DNA of 64,000 bases from Fischerella thermalis PCC 7521 (GCF_000317225.1 NZ_AJLL01000098.1:1-64000); one strand, 5' to 3'. Shown: positions 25,431-34,013, counted from the stretch's first letter. Numbers and translations are program-made. The notes: generated from the letters alone by a model not told the origin.

Positions 25431-27454
25431 GTGGGATGATGGGAATTTACTATCTTGACGGGCGTTCTGTAGACAAGCAAGATTTAGAAAAGATGGTAAA
25501 TACTCTCGCTCACCGTGGTCCTGATGGTGCAGACATCTGGCATGATGGAAATTTGGGTTTTGGTCATAGAATGCTGTGGACTACCCCCGAATCTCTACTA
25601 GAAAAGTTACCTTTAGTTAATCAAACGGGTGATTTAGTCATTACATCCGATGCTCGCATCGACAATCGGGAAGAATTATTATCTATATTACAAATAAATG
25701 ATTGTCCACTCGAAAAAATAACGGACACTCAGCTAATATTAGCTGCTTATCAAAAATGGGAAGAGCTATGTGCAGAGCATCTACTTGGTGATTTTGCTTT
25801 TGCGATTTGGGATAGAAAAAAGCAAACACTTTTCTGTGCAAGAGACCATTTTGGAGTCAGGCCTTTTTACTATTACTATCAACCAAATCAAGAATTCATA
25901 TTTGCTTCAGAAATCAAAGCACTCCTATGTTTACCACAGGTACCACGTCGCCTCAATGAAGTTAGGATTGGCGACTACTTGACATTGATGATGGAAGATC
26001 AAAAGATCACCACCTATAAAAATATTCTGCGGCTTCCTCCGGCTCATAGTATGGTGGTCAGTCAATCAGGAATACAACAATGGTCTTACTGGTCACTTGA
26101 CCCTGAGCATGAAATTCATTTAGCTGATAATGAAGCTTATGCTCAAGAATTTCGGCAGATCTTCACAGAAGCTGTCAAGTGTCGCTTGCGTAGCGCCTTT
26201 CCCTTGATCAGCCAACTGAGCGGTGGCTTGGATTCTTCGGCTGTGACTTGTGTAGCACGGAATCTGCTTGCGGAAGTAGGAAAAACTCCATTGCACACCA
26301 TCTCAAGTATTTTTGATAAAGTTACTGAATGTGATGAACGCCCCTTTATCAATGCTGTACTAGAACAGGGAGGATTCATTCCCCACTACATTCATGGTGA
26401 TGAATTTGGTCCTTTGTCTAATCTAGATAGTATTTTTCAGTATGAAGATGAGGCTTTATTGGGCCCGAGTCATTTCTATCCTTGGATGGTTTATCGCGCC
26501 GCCAAAGAACTGGGAATGCGGATTACCCTAGATGGCTTTGATGGCGATACCACAGTGAGCCACGGGATAGCTAGACTCACGGAATTAGGACGTCAAGGTA
26601 AATGGAAAGCTCTCATCCAGGAAGCTAAAGCCATAGCAGCACAGCACAATGTTTCGCCATACGTAGTTTTTCGGGGCCATGGTTTACCATATCTCCAAGA
26701 TTTAGTCAAGAAGTGGCAATGGATAGAGTTTGTTAAAACCGTACAGTTGATTCACAAACATTTTGGTGTTTCCCGGAAATTGTTAATTATCGCTCACGGA
26801 ATTAAGCCTTTCTGGGAACAAGTACGGTTATTCTGGAGGGGACAACACAGACAAAAAACATCTCCTGATTGGTCTTTACCTCAGACTCCTCTTGTCAACC
26901 GTAACTTTGCACAACGTATTTGTCTGGATGAACGGATGCAAACGTTAAGCCCTCCACGGGAAGCGCCCCTGACTTTAAGACAGGAGCATTGGCGTAGCTT
27001 AACTCAAGGAATACTAGCCTACACCCTAGAACAGATGGATCAATATGCAGCAATGTTTTCTTTGGAAGTTCGCCATCCTTTCATGGATAAGCGACTTATA
27101 GAATTTTGTCTAGCATTGCCTTCTGAACAAAAACTATATCAAGGATGGGGACGGATGGTCATGCGCCGTGCTTTAGCAGGAATTCTTCCAAAAAGCATTC
27201 AGTGGCGGACTGACAAAGCTGATTTGTCACCAAATTTTAATGATGGCTTTCTCAAGCGCGATCGCCAAATTCTCGATCAGGTGATGTCCCAAAAAATGAA
27301 AAACCTGGAGAAATACATTAATTTAGATGTTCTGCAAACAGCTTATCAGCGCATTCTTGCGGCAGAAAACCAAGCTAGCAACGATGATTGGATGGCAGTT
27401 TGGCAGGCAGTCATCTTAGCATCATGGCTGGACTTTAAAGGATTGACACCGTAA
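25427..27454 (+). CDS. lasso peptide macrolactam synthetase (asparagine-synthetase-like cyclase, C protein)
   Basis: The 675-residue enzyme adenylates the side-chain carboxylate of the ring Asp/Glu and closes the isopeptide bond. It has a class-II glutamine-amidotransferase-like N-domain (about 1-215: GIYYLDGRSV, LAHRGPDG, SDARIDNREEL, FCARDHFGVRPFYY) and an ATP-pyrophosphatase synthetase domain with S265-G-G-L-D-S-S271. The N-terminus is MSGMMGIYY, not MCGI, so the amidotransferase nucleophile Cys2 is missing and ammonia generation is not expected; this is consistent with an amide-forming cyclase using a peptide amine. The start is ATG at 25427 with GGAG eight bases upstream, overlapping the B2 stop. 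Confidence 0.93.
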   Translation: MSGMMGIYYLDGRSVDKQDLEKMVNTLAHRGPDGADIWHDGNLGFGHRMLWTTPESLLEKLPLVNQTGDLVITSDARIDNREELLSILQINDCPLEKITDTQLILAAYQKWEELCAEHLLGDFAFAIWDRKKQTLFCARDHFGVRPFYYYYQPNQEFIFASEIKALLCLPQVPRRLNEVRIGDYLTLMMEDQKITTYKNILRLPPAHSMVVSQSGIQQWSYWSLDPEHEIHLADNEAYAQEFRQIFTEAVKCRLRSAFPLISQLSGGLDSSAVTCVARNLLAEVGKTPLHTISSIFDKVTECDERPFINAVLEQGGFIPHYIHGDEFGPLSNLDSIFQYEDEALLGPSHFYPWMVYRAAKELGMRITLDGFDGDTTVSHGIARLTELGRQGKWKALIQEAKAIAAQHNVSPYVVFRGHGLPYLQDLVKKWQWIEFVKTVQLIHKHFGVSRKLLIIAHGIKPFWEQVRLFWRGQHRQKTSPDWSLPQTPLVNRNFAQRICLDERMQTLSPPREAPLTLRQEHWRSLTQGILAYTLEQMDQYAAMFSLEVRHPFMDKRLIEFCLALPSEQKLYQGWGRMVMRRALAGILPKSIQWRTDKADLSPNFNDGFLKRDRQILDQVMSQKMKNLEKYINLDVLQTAYQRILAAENQASNDDWMAVWQAVILASWLDFKGLTP

Positions 27455-27580
27455 TTTTCAAAACTTGGCAAATGTGGATTTACAAGCACTCTTAACATTA
27501 TAGCCACTGTAAATCCAATTAGCTGGGTGCATCACCACAAGTTTGCAGAAAATAGGTCAAAAATCAAAGGAGTTACAGCG

Positions 27581-27793
27581 ATGAAGAAAACCTATATTGC
27601 ACCAAAGCTAATTGCACACGGCAGTGTCGAAACAATCACCAACTTTTCTGGCAACCGGACACGCACGGATTTCGTATTCTTCAATGGTGATAACAATGCT
27701 GGTCTTTCTGGTCCAGTTAATCTGAATGGTAGTCTGGGTTCCATTGACCATTTTGATACTCCATGTCCCGAGAATCCAAGTAGATGCAAATAG
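27581..27793 (+). CDS. lasso-type RiPP precursor peptide 1
   Basis: A 70-residue precursor. The start is ATG at 27581 after AAAGGAG. The leader MKKTYIAPKLIAHGSVETIT carries the Y5-x-x-P8-x-L10-x-x-x-G14 recognition motif. Thr20 sits where lasso leaders place Thr at position -2. Next comes NFSGNRTRTD with Asp30, the likely ring-closing residue, then FVFFNG and a 34-residue Gly/Asn-rich tail with C62 and C69. If cleavage follows residue 21, Asp30 is core residue 9; if the conserved Gly24 is residue 1, the ring has 7 residues. The tail is much longer than in known lasso peptides. The gene lies 126 bases after the cyclase. Confidence 0.88.
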   Translation: MKKTYIAPKLIAHGSVETITNFSGNRTRTDFVFFNGDNNAGLSGPVNLNGSLGSIDHFDTPCPENPSRCK

Positions 27794-28174
27794 TGCTCAA
27801 ACTAGATCCATCAGAATTGGATAAAACGTCACTGGCTTAAGAGCCTAAAAGTAATTGTTCGATGGTCTTGGATTTAACCACCAACCACTCACCAGTACTT
27901 TCAGGCAGCTTAAGAGAGTAACAGCAGGCTACATCATTCATTATAGATAAGCACATGTAGTCTGATCCAGTTTTCAATCTTGGCAGGTCGTAGCTTAGGG
28001 AGTTTGGTATACATCACTCACGATGAAAATACTGCTAAATCCAGGTTTCCGGCAGACCTTGGTTGTAGATACTGCTGATCTAGCAACCACTAAGCTGCGC
28101 CGTAAGTCCAACAAGGGGCTCTACACTCAAAAACTACTAAGTCAACTTTATCACTCAAAACAAGGAGACAAAAC
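27794..28174. other. spacer between the two precursor genes
   Basis: 381 bases. A 51-codon frame at 28023-28178 starts MKILLNPGFRQTLVVDTADL and its stop overlaps the ATG of precursor 2. It has no Shine-Dalgarno sequence and no leader motif, so it is at most a coupling ORF or gene relic. No other element was recognised. Confidence 0.4.
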
Positions 28175-28393
28175 ATGAAAAGTACGTATAGTACCCCTGT
28201 ACTCAGTGTTTATGGCGATGTGACCGAAATTACCCAAATTCTTGGTAGTTCTGGACAAACAGATTTCCTGTTTTTCACTGGTAGTGGTCAGTCTGTATCT
28301 GGTGGCAATGATAAAGGTTCCCTGGATATCATCTGTGATGGTACAGGCTGGAGGAATTTAGGTAATTGCCGAACTGCTCCTACCAAGAAATAG
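28175..28393 (+). CDS. lasso-type RiPP precursor peptide 2
   Basis: A 72-residue precursor. The start is ATG at 28175 after AAGGAGA. The leader MKSTYSTPVLSVYGDVTEIT keeps Y5, P8, L10, G14, V16 and T20 of precursor 1. It continues QILGSSGQTD with G24, T29 and D30 in the same register, then FLFFTG. Identity then ends: the tail (residues 37-72) is Gly/Ser-rich, contains C54 and C65, and ends in APTKK. The shared first 36 residues indicate duplication followed by tail diversification, with one processing machinery serving both. Core boundaries are uncertain for the same reasons as in precursor 1. Confidence 0.87.
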   Translation: MKSTYSTPVLSVYGDVTEITQILGSSGQTDFLFFTGSGQSVSGGNDKGSLDIICDGTGWRNLGNCRTAPTKK

Positions 28394-28745
28394 TTTGGAT
28401 AATCACATTCATAAAGTCTTGGTGATTATACCTTCATTAATTTGCCAAAAAAAAATGATAATGTTGGTTAACTCATAGAAGGCTAATATCCTTCTTGATT
28501 AAATGTTTACCAACAGCATCATCAATTTCCTGGCAATTTCTTGGTTCAACATTGTAGGTTGTTTGAGGTTGTAAAATCCAAAAAACGTTCATTGATTTTG
28601 AATGCTACTTCACTCAACCTACAATTATTTTTTATCTTAGCGGAACATATGGAGTATGAGTTCGCTGTGAGGTTCGTCCCCACCGCCCCTAATTCCTACT
28701 CAGGGGCTGAGTTCCACAATCCCGATCCCTATTTCCAGACAGGAT
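28394..28745. other. gap before the kinase gene, with an inverted repeat
   Basis: 352 bases. It includes the ATTGTAGGTTG/CAACCTACAAT element (separate entry). The 72-codon frame at 28541-28759 crosses that repeat and is not considered a gene. Confidence 0.5.
28551..28625. repeat. ATTGTAGGTTG...CAACCTACAAT inverted repeat
   Basis: Perfect 11-bp arms around 53 bases. The arms resemble the widespread cyanobacterial GTAGGTTGGGTT...AACCCAACCTAC repeat (from memory), here degenerate. It splits the precursor genes from the kinase and could attenuate transcription into the downstream modifying genes. Confidence 0.6.
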
Positions 28746-29651
28746 ATGAAGTGTTATAAAGCCTATAATTTGTGCATTGCTTGCGAATTACCACTTCCAG
28801 AGTTGATGGAAAGTGAATCTGAACCAGATGTAATTGTGCGGTTTGGCGATGTTAATGACGCGATCGCCACACAACATGATGGTGGCACAAATATTGTGGG
28901 AGGAATACCAGAAGTAGGTAAATTTTTTATCCAAAATGGACGGGAAATTGTGATCAATCCTCTACCAGATGTGGATGAGGCTGTTCTGCGGACTGTACTT
29001 TTAGGTCCTGTATTATGCGCTCTGCTGCGACAAAGAGGACTGTTAGTTTTACATGCTAGTTGTGTTGACATCAATCATCAAGGAGTAGCATTTTTAGGTG
29101 GTTCCGGTTGGGGAAAATCTACCCTAGCAACTGCTTTTCATAATCAAGGCTACGCTGTTTTAACAGATGATGTTATGGCTATCCAAATTCAAGCGGGGCG
29201 ACCTTTAGTCTTGCCTGCTTATCCTCAGTTTAAAGTTTTTCCAGAAGCTTTGAGTTGCTTAGGATATGATACTAAAAATTTATCACCAGTTTATCAAAGT
29301 ACAACAAAGCTAGCTTATAAATTTACTCGTGGTTTCCAGCAAATTCCCCTACCACTACAACGTGTCTATGTCTTGGATAAAGGAAGTGAACATTTGATCG
29401 CAAAAATGCAACCCCAAGAAGCATTTGTCGCATTGGTGCGCCATACTCGTGCTATGGGTGTATTAACAAAAAAAGAATTTGTTGCTAATCATTTACGTCT
29501 TTGTAGCGAGTTAATTAAAAGTGTAAAGTTTAGCCGTTTCACTCGTAAACCTTCCTTGGAAGATTTACCGAATTTAGTGAAGTTAGTTGAGGATGATATT
29601 AGCAATACTCTGGAAAATTCCTCTGATTATTTATTAGCTACCAAATCTTGA
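28746..29651 (+). CDS. HPr kinase-like protein of the RiPP cluster
   Basis: A 301-residue protein with the HprK-type P-loop kinase core: VLHASCVDI, Walker A G118-G-S-G-W-G-K-S-T126, and VLTDDVMAIQ with paired aspartates. It lacks the N-terminal HPr-kinase regulatory domain and has instead a ~75-residue N-terminal extension. HprK-like kinases in lasso clusters (paeninodin type) phosphorylate a C-terminal serine of the peptide. Neither precursor here ends in serine, so a different Ser/Thr or another role is implied. Its stop overlaps the TTG start of the ABC transporter. A clear Shine-Dalgarno sequence is missing. Confidence 0.85.
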   Translation: MKCYKAYNLCIACELPLPELMESESEPDVIVRFGDVNDAIATQHDGGTNIVGGIPEVGKFFIQNGREIVINPLPDVDEAVLRTVLLGPVLCALLRQRGLLVLHASCVDINHQGVAFLGGSGWGKSTLATAFHNQGYAVLTDDVMAIQIQAGRPLVLPAYPQFKVFPEALSCLGYDTKNLSPVYQSTTKLAYKFTRGFQQIPLPLQRVYVLDKGSEHLIAKMQPQEAFVALVRHTRAMGVLTKKEFVANHLRLCSELIKSVKFSRFTRKPSLEDLPNLVKLVEDDISNTLENSSDYLLATKS

Positions 29652-31510
29652 ATTCACAGGGTCTTGATATTTTGAAGCGCAAATTTCGTAGTGCCAATAC
29701 TATCATAAATCATCTAATTCAAACTCTCAGTCTGGTCTGGGCTGCCTCTGGCTACTGGACTTTAGCGAGTATGGTAATGTTATTAGTGCAGGGAATACTG
29801 CCAGCAATTTCCCTTACTTTCACTCGTCAGGTCGTTGATAATTTAGTGGTAGTTGCTGGAAATGGTCTCTCTGTGGCAAATGTGCAAAAGATTTTGATTC
29901 CAGTGGCATTGATGGCGGGTATCATGCTGTTGGGAGAGTTTTTCAATAGTTCTGGCGAATGGATTCGCACTGCTCAATCAGAATTAGTAAATGACCATAT
30001 CACAGCTTTAATTCATAACCAGTCAGTAGCAGTAGATTATGGTTTTTATGAATATTCAGAATATAATGACAAACTGAATCGCGCCCGAGAAGGAGCAAGT
30101 GGGCGATCGCTAGCATTATTAGAAAGCATTGGTAGTTTGTTGCAAAACAGTGTCACATTGTTGGCAATGGCAACAATCTTAATTCCTTACGGTCTTTGGC
30201 TACCCACAATTTTAATTATCAGTGCTTTTCCGGCGTTCTATATATTAATGTATCTTAGCAAAATTCAATATCAATGGTCACAGCGGACAACAACTGACCG
30301 TCGCTGGCTGATGTATTATGACTATCTGCTGACAAACAGTTCTACCGCCGCAGAAGTACGATTATTTGACTTTGCTAATCATTTTCAGTCTGCTTATCAG
30401 ATTCTGCGTCGGCGACTTGTCAAAGAACAATTCCATTTATTAAAACTGCAAACTTTAGGTCGCTTTATTGCTGCCATAATTGCACTGATAATTACTGGTG
30501 GGGCTCTAGCTTGGATGGGGCGGCAAGTATTATTAGGTATTTTAACATTAGGAGATTTAGCTCTATTTTTCCAGGTATTTAATCAGGGACAAGGAATTGT
30601 TAAAGAGTTATTAAGTAATATTGGAAAAATTTATCGTAATAGCTTATTTATTGGTAATTTATTTGAGTTTTTACAAATCCAGCCCACAATTGTAGATCCA
30701 GAAAATCCAGTTGCTGTACCTACAAAACCTCAAAAAGAAATTCGATTTCGGCAGGTTACTTTCCGCTATCCTGGTGCTACAGAAGCTGTATTAGAGAATT
30801 TTAACTTGACAATTCCAGCTGGTAAAATTGTAGCGATCGTCGGTGACAATGGCGCAGGCAAAAGTACATTAATTAAGCTTTTGTGCCGTTTTTACGATCC
30901 AGATTCGGGAAGGATTGAATTAGATGGTATAGACTTACGTAACTTTGCCGTCAAAGAATTCCGTAGATTAATTACTGTTTTGTTCCAATCTCCCATTCCC
31001 TACTACACCACAGCAGGTGAAAATATTGCTTTGGGAGATATCACAGCACTATCAAATCAGGTAGAGATTGAATCGGCAGCTAAAGCATCGGGTATTCACG
31101 AAAAGATTATGCGCTTACCTTTGGGTTACAACACAATGCTGGGTAAGTTGTTCCCTGATGGAACCGATTTAAGTGGCGGTCAATGGCAACGCTTGGCACT
31201 AGCACGAGCATTTTTTAGACGCGCTCAAATCATTATTTTAGATGAACCAACAAGTGCTATGGATCCCTGGGCTGAATACGACTGGTTGGAACGTTTCCGC
31301 ACCTTAGCAGAAGGTCGTACTGCTGTTGTGATTACTCATCGTTTCACTCTTGCGATGCAAGCAGACATAATTCACGTCATGCGTGCTGGTCGGATTGTAG
31401 AGTCAGGGAATCATGACGAACTATTGGCTTTGGGTGGACTTTATGCTCAATCTTGGAAAGCACAAATGGAGTCCAGTTCGAGTCAGAAAGTGAAAAATGG
31501 GATTGCTTAA
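29648..31510 (+). CDS. ABC transporter, fused permease/ATPase (putative peptide exporter, D protein)
   Basis: The 620-residue half-transporter has six membrane segments within about 30-335. The ATPase carries Walker A G399-D-N-G-A-G-K-S-T407, signature LSGGQWQR, Walker B IIILDEPTSAMD and the H-loop VITHR. It lacks an N-terminal peptidase C39 domain, as expected when a separate B2 removes the leader. It most likely exports the mature peptide and may confer self-protection. The start is uncertain: TTG at 29648 overlaps the kinase stop, and TTG at 29672 has AGGG upstream. Both keep the first membrane helix. Confidence 0.9.
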   Translation: MNSQGLDILKRKFRSANTIINHLIQTLSLVWAASGYWTLASMVMLLVQGILPAISLTFTRQVVDNLVVVAGNGLSVANVQKILIPVALMAGIMLLGEFFNSSGEWIRTAQSELVNDHITALIHNQSVAVDYGFYEYSEYNDKLNRAREGASGRSLALLESIGSLLQNSVTLLAMATILIPYGLWLPTILIISAFPAFYILMYLSKIQYQWSQRTTTDRRWLMYYDYLLTNSSTAAEVRLFDFANHFQSAYQILRRRLVKEQFHLLKLQTLGRFIAAIIALIITGGALAWMGRQVLLGILTLGDLALFFQVFNQGQGIVKELLSNIGKIYRNSLFIGNLFEFLQIQPTIVDPENPVAVPTKPQKEIRFRQVTFRYPGATEAVLENFNLTIPAGKIVAIVGDNGAGKSTLIKLLCRFYDPDSGRIELDGIDLRNFAVKEFRRLITVLFQSPIPYYTTAGENIALGDITALSNQVEIESAAKASGIHEKIMRLPLGYNTMLGKLFPDGTDLSGGQWQRLALARAFFRRAQIIILDEPTSAMDPWAEYDWLERFRTLAEGRTAVVITHRFTLAMQADIIHVMRAGRIVESGNHDELLALGGLYAQSWKAQMESSSSQKVKNGIA

Positions 31511-31541
31511 CAAACTGAAAATCATTGAATAAGGCAGACAA

Positions 31542-32657
31542 ATGCAAACTCTACCAAAGTTAAATGCCAATATTTTAAATATCTATGTTCGCCCTGAAAT
31601 ACAGCTACTTCTTTATTGTGCTTCTACAAAAAGAGACGCTGCTAAAACCGAACAAATAAAAAGTTTGATTCAACTACCAAATTTAGACTGGCAAGATGTA
31701 ATTAGTCAGGCATATAAACATGGTTTAGTACCGCTTTTATACACTAACCTGAATACTATCTGTAAAGATGATATCCCCAAAGAAGCTATCAATCAAATTC
31801 GTCATCTTTCTTATGCCAATAGCCAACGCAACTTAGTTTTGTGTGCAGAATTATTTAAGATTCTGCATCTATTACAAGAAAAAGATATTAAAGGGGTTCC
31901 TTATAAAGGGCCAATTTTGGCTAGCACTGTATATGGCAATATAGCACTGCGCCCTAGTGGTGATTTAGATATTATAGTGCAACAGCAGCATGTTCTAGAG
32001 TTCAAGAAAATATTAATTTCTCTGGGATATCAACCATTAGTAGAATTAACTCAACGAGAAGAAATTGCCTTTCTTGAAGCGAAAAGCGAACATAGCTATA
32101 ACTTTTTTCATGATGAAAAGAAAATTCTGGTAGAGATTCACTGGAGAGTTAGCCCAGAATATACATCTCCAATCGAAACCAAACACTTTTGGAGTAAGCT
32201 AAAACCCTTCCCTTTTGCTGGCATTACAATACATAACCTACCGTTGGAGGATTGGTTGCCAATTTTATGTGTTCATGGTTCCAGACATCGTTGGGAAAGA
32301 TTAATTTGGCTTTGTGATATTGCAGAACTACTGCGGACTAATCCAGAAGTTAATTGGGATTATCTTATTCAAGTAACTACTGAATTAGACTGCAAGCGTA
32401 TGTTCTTTCTCGGTCTTTTTTTGGCTCATCATTTATTGGATGTCACCCTACCAGTAAAAGTGTTACGGCAAATCAAAGCAGATACAGAGGTAGTTGCTTT
32501 ATCTTCAGACATTTGTCAAAGTCTATTTACGAAAGATAATCATAACCCTAAATTTTTGGGCAGAACAATCTTTCATATGAGAGTCAGAGAACGCTGGCAA
32601 AATAAATTTTTGTATTTTCAATCGTTTCTACGCTGGTTAATGATTGTCAGAAAATAA
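31542..32657 (+). CDS. nucleotidyltransferase-family protein (NTP_transf_5-like) of the RiPP cluster
   Basis: A 371-residue protein of the putative nucleotidyltransferase family often found beside HprK-like kinases in lasso clusters. Visible features are the helical N-terminus (LLLYCASTKRDAAKTEQIKS), a nucleotidyltransferase core with G-V-P-Y-K-G-P-I-L-A and G-D-L-D-I-I-V (the D-x-D metal-binding pair), and later VEIHWRVSPEY and LCVHGSRHRWERLIWLCDIA. It probably modifies the peptide (nucleotidyl or further phosphoryl transfer); this is inferred from its position. It is the last gene of the cluster: 31 bases after the transporter and convergent with the polysaccharide locus. Confidence 0.8.
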   Translation: MQTLPKLNANILNIYVRPEIQLLLYCASTKRDAAKTEQIKSLIQLPNLDWQDVISQAYKHGLVPLLYTNLNTICKDDIPKEAINQIRHLSYANSQRNLVLCAELFKILHLLQEKDIKGVPYKGPILASTVYGNIALRPSGDLDIIVQQQHVLEFKKILISLGYQPLVELTQREEIAFLEAKSEHSYNFFHDEKKILVEIHWRVSPEYTSPIETKHFWSKLKPFPFAGITIHNLPLEDWLPILCVHGSRHRWERLIWLCDIAELLRTNPEVNWDYLIQVTTELDCKRMFFLGLFLAHHLLDVTLPVKVLRQIKADTEVVALSSDICQSLFTKDNHNPKFLGRTIFHMRVRERWQNKFLYFQSFLRWLMIVRK

Positions 32658-32675
32658 TAGTTGCACTTGTGATTG

Positions 32676-34013
32676 TTAGTTCAATTCTAGCTGGGGATTG
32701 CTATTGTAAATTAACTGTAGTTGTCGATCGCGCGATCGCTTGGTTAATTGTACCTCTTGCCACCGCAAACCCAGAATTGCAGCTACAGAGATGACATATC
32801 CTGGTTCTTCCATCTGGGTAAAAATAAAGCCAAACACGGCTACACTCATCAAAATCACTCTGCAAGCATCATCAACGCAAAATCGCCGCCAAGCGACAAA
32901 CATTACATAAATGAAAGCCGCTAAACCAAACAATCCCCAATCTCCCCAAATACCAGCCCAACCAAAAAATGGCGACCACAAACGACTTCTAGGACCAATC
33001 CAAGTAGACCAAACCGCATCCCATGCTTCCTGACTCGCAGGAAATTTTGTCACACCTAAAGGCTCTAATAAGCTGGCATAATCCCTTAAAATCCATCCCC
33101 CTAATCTACCAACAGTGTGTCCGGGTCCTAAACCAAAAAGTAAATTTAAGGGCGATTGATAGTGAGATGTCACAATCGAAAATATTGAGAATTTTAAATC
33201 TAAACCATCCTGCATTTGGTCTTCTCGGGAAAACGCAAGTAATGAAGGAGCTACCGTCTGAGATGCCAAATGAATTCCACCTAAAAATAAAATAGCTAAC
33301 ACCAAGTACTTCAAGAATAAAGTAATACTTTTATTTGTTAGTTTTAGTTTAGTTAACATCACTAATATCAAGGCGACTAAAAACACTAATAAGTGTGATT
33401 TTGCATCTGCAATAAAAAGATGTATAATTGCGAATACAGCTACAGCTATACGTATCCAGAGGGGAGATTTTTTAGAACTGGTGAAATAATAAATAGCAAA
33501 AATAATCGAAACTCCAGAAGAAACATCACAACCCGCACCTTGTCCAAGAAAAACTCCGGTGATGAAATCTCCTGCTGCTGGTTGACCTTCTCCCCAACGT
33601 AAAATAAACTTCTGTACAAACGCAAAAAATATATTAATAAAAGCAAATGATAAAAACCAAAAACGCAGACGCCTAAGACTTTTTTCTGTTGGTGTGATGC
33701 TAATCATGGCAAGTAAAAAGATGAACCACTCAGCACGCAACATATAGTCTAAAAAGACATTGACTACACCTGCTTTGTTGAGCAAAGCGCTAAAAATAAC
33801 GATTGCAAGTAAGCTCAGCAAAGCTGTTAACAATTCGAGTGCCATCTGCACTCGAATTTTGGATCGAATTTGTAAAAATGTGAAAATTCCTGCTAAAGGA
33901 ATGAAGACAAAGTGAGCAAAATTTACTACTGAAGGAAAACCAACTGCATCTAGAACTCGCGGTAGAAACGCACTAGCAAAGGCAAGCAACAAAATTACAG
34001 AATTTTTAACCAT
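32676..34013 (-). CDS. O-antigen polymerase/ligase-like membrane protein
   Basis: A 445-residue polytopic protein with about ten or eleven hydrophobic segments. A large periplasmic loop between the last helices contains FGLGPGHTVGRLGGWILRD, and the family-like block FGWAGIWGDWGLFGLAAFIY follows. This topology is typical of Wzy polymerases and WaaL-type ligases, which cannot be separated by sequence. It is the last gene of the minus-strand polysaccharide locus and faces the RiPP nucleotidyltransferase gene. Confidence 0.7.
   Translation of the reverse strand: MVKNSVILLLAFASAFLPRVLDAVGFPSVVNFAHFVFIPLAGIFTFLQIRSKIRVQMALELLTALLSLLAIVIFSALLNKAGVVNVFLDYMLRAEWFIFLLAMISITPTEKSLRRLRFWFLSFAFINIFFAFVQKFILRWGEGQPAAGDFITGVFLGQGAGCDVSSGVSIIFAIYYFTSSKKSPLWIRIAVAVFAIIHLFIADAKSHLLVFLVALILVMLTKLKLTNKSITLFLKYLVLAILFLGGIHLASQTVAPSLLAFSREDQMQDGLDLKFSIFSIVTSHYQSPLNLLFGLGPGHTVGRLGGWILRDYASLLEPLGVTKFPASQEAWDAVWSTWIGPRSRLWSPFFGWAGIWGDWGLFGLAAFIYVMFVAWRRFCVDDACRVILMSVAVFGFIFTQMEEPGYVISVAAILGLRWQEVQLTKRSRDRQLQLIYNSNPQLELN

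Noticed and set aside
28023-28178. 51-codon frame as a third precursor peptide
   Set aside because: It lacks the Y-x-x-P-x-L leader motif and a ribosome-binding site; kept only as a low-interest finding.
28541-28759. 72-codon frame before the kinase
   Set aside because: It crosses an inverted repeat, has no Shine-Dalgarno sequence and overlaps the kinase start in another frame.
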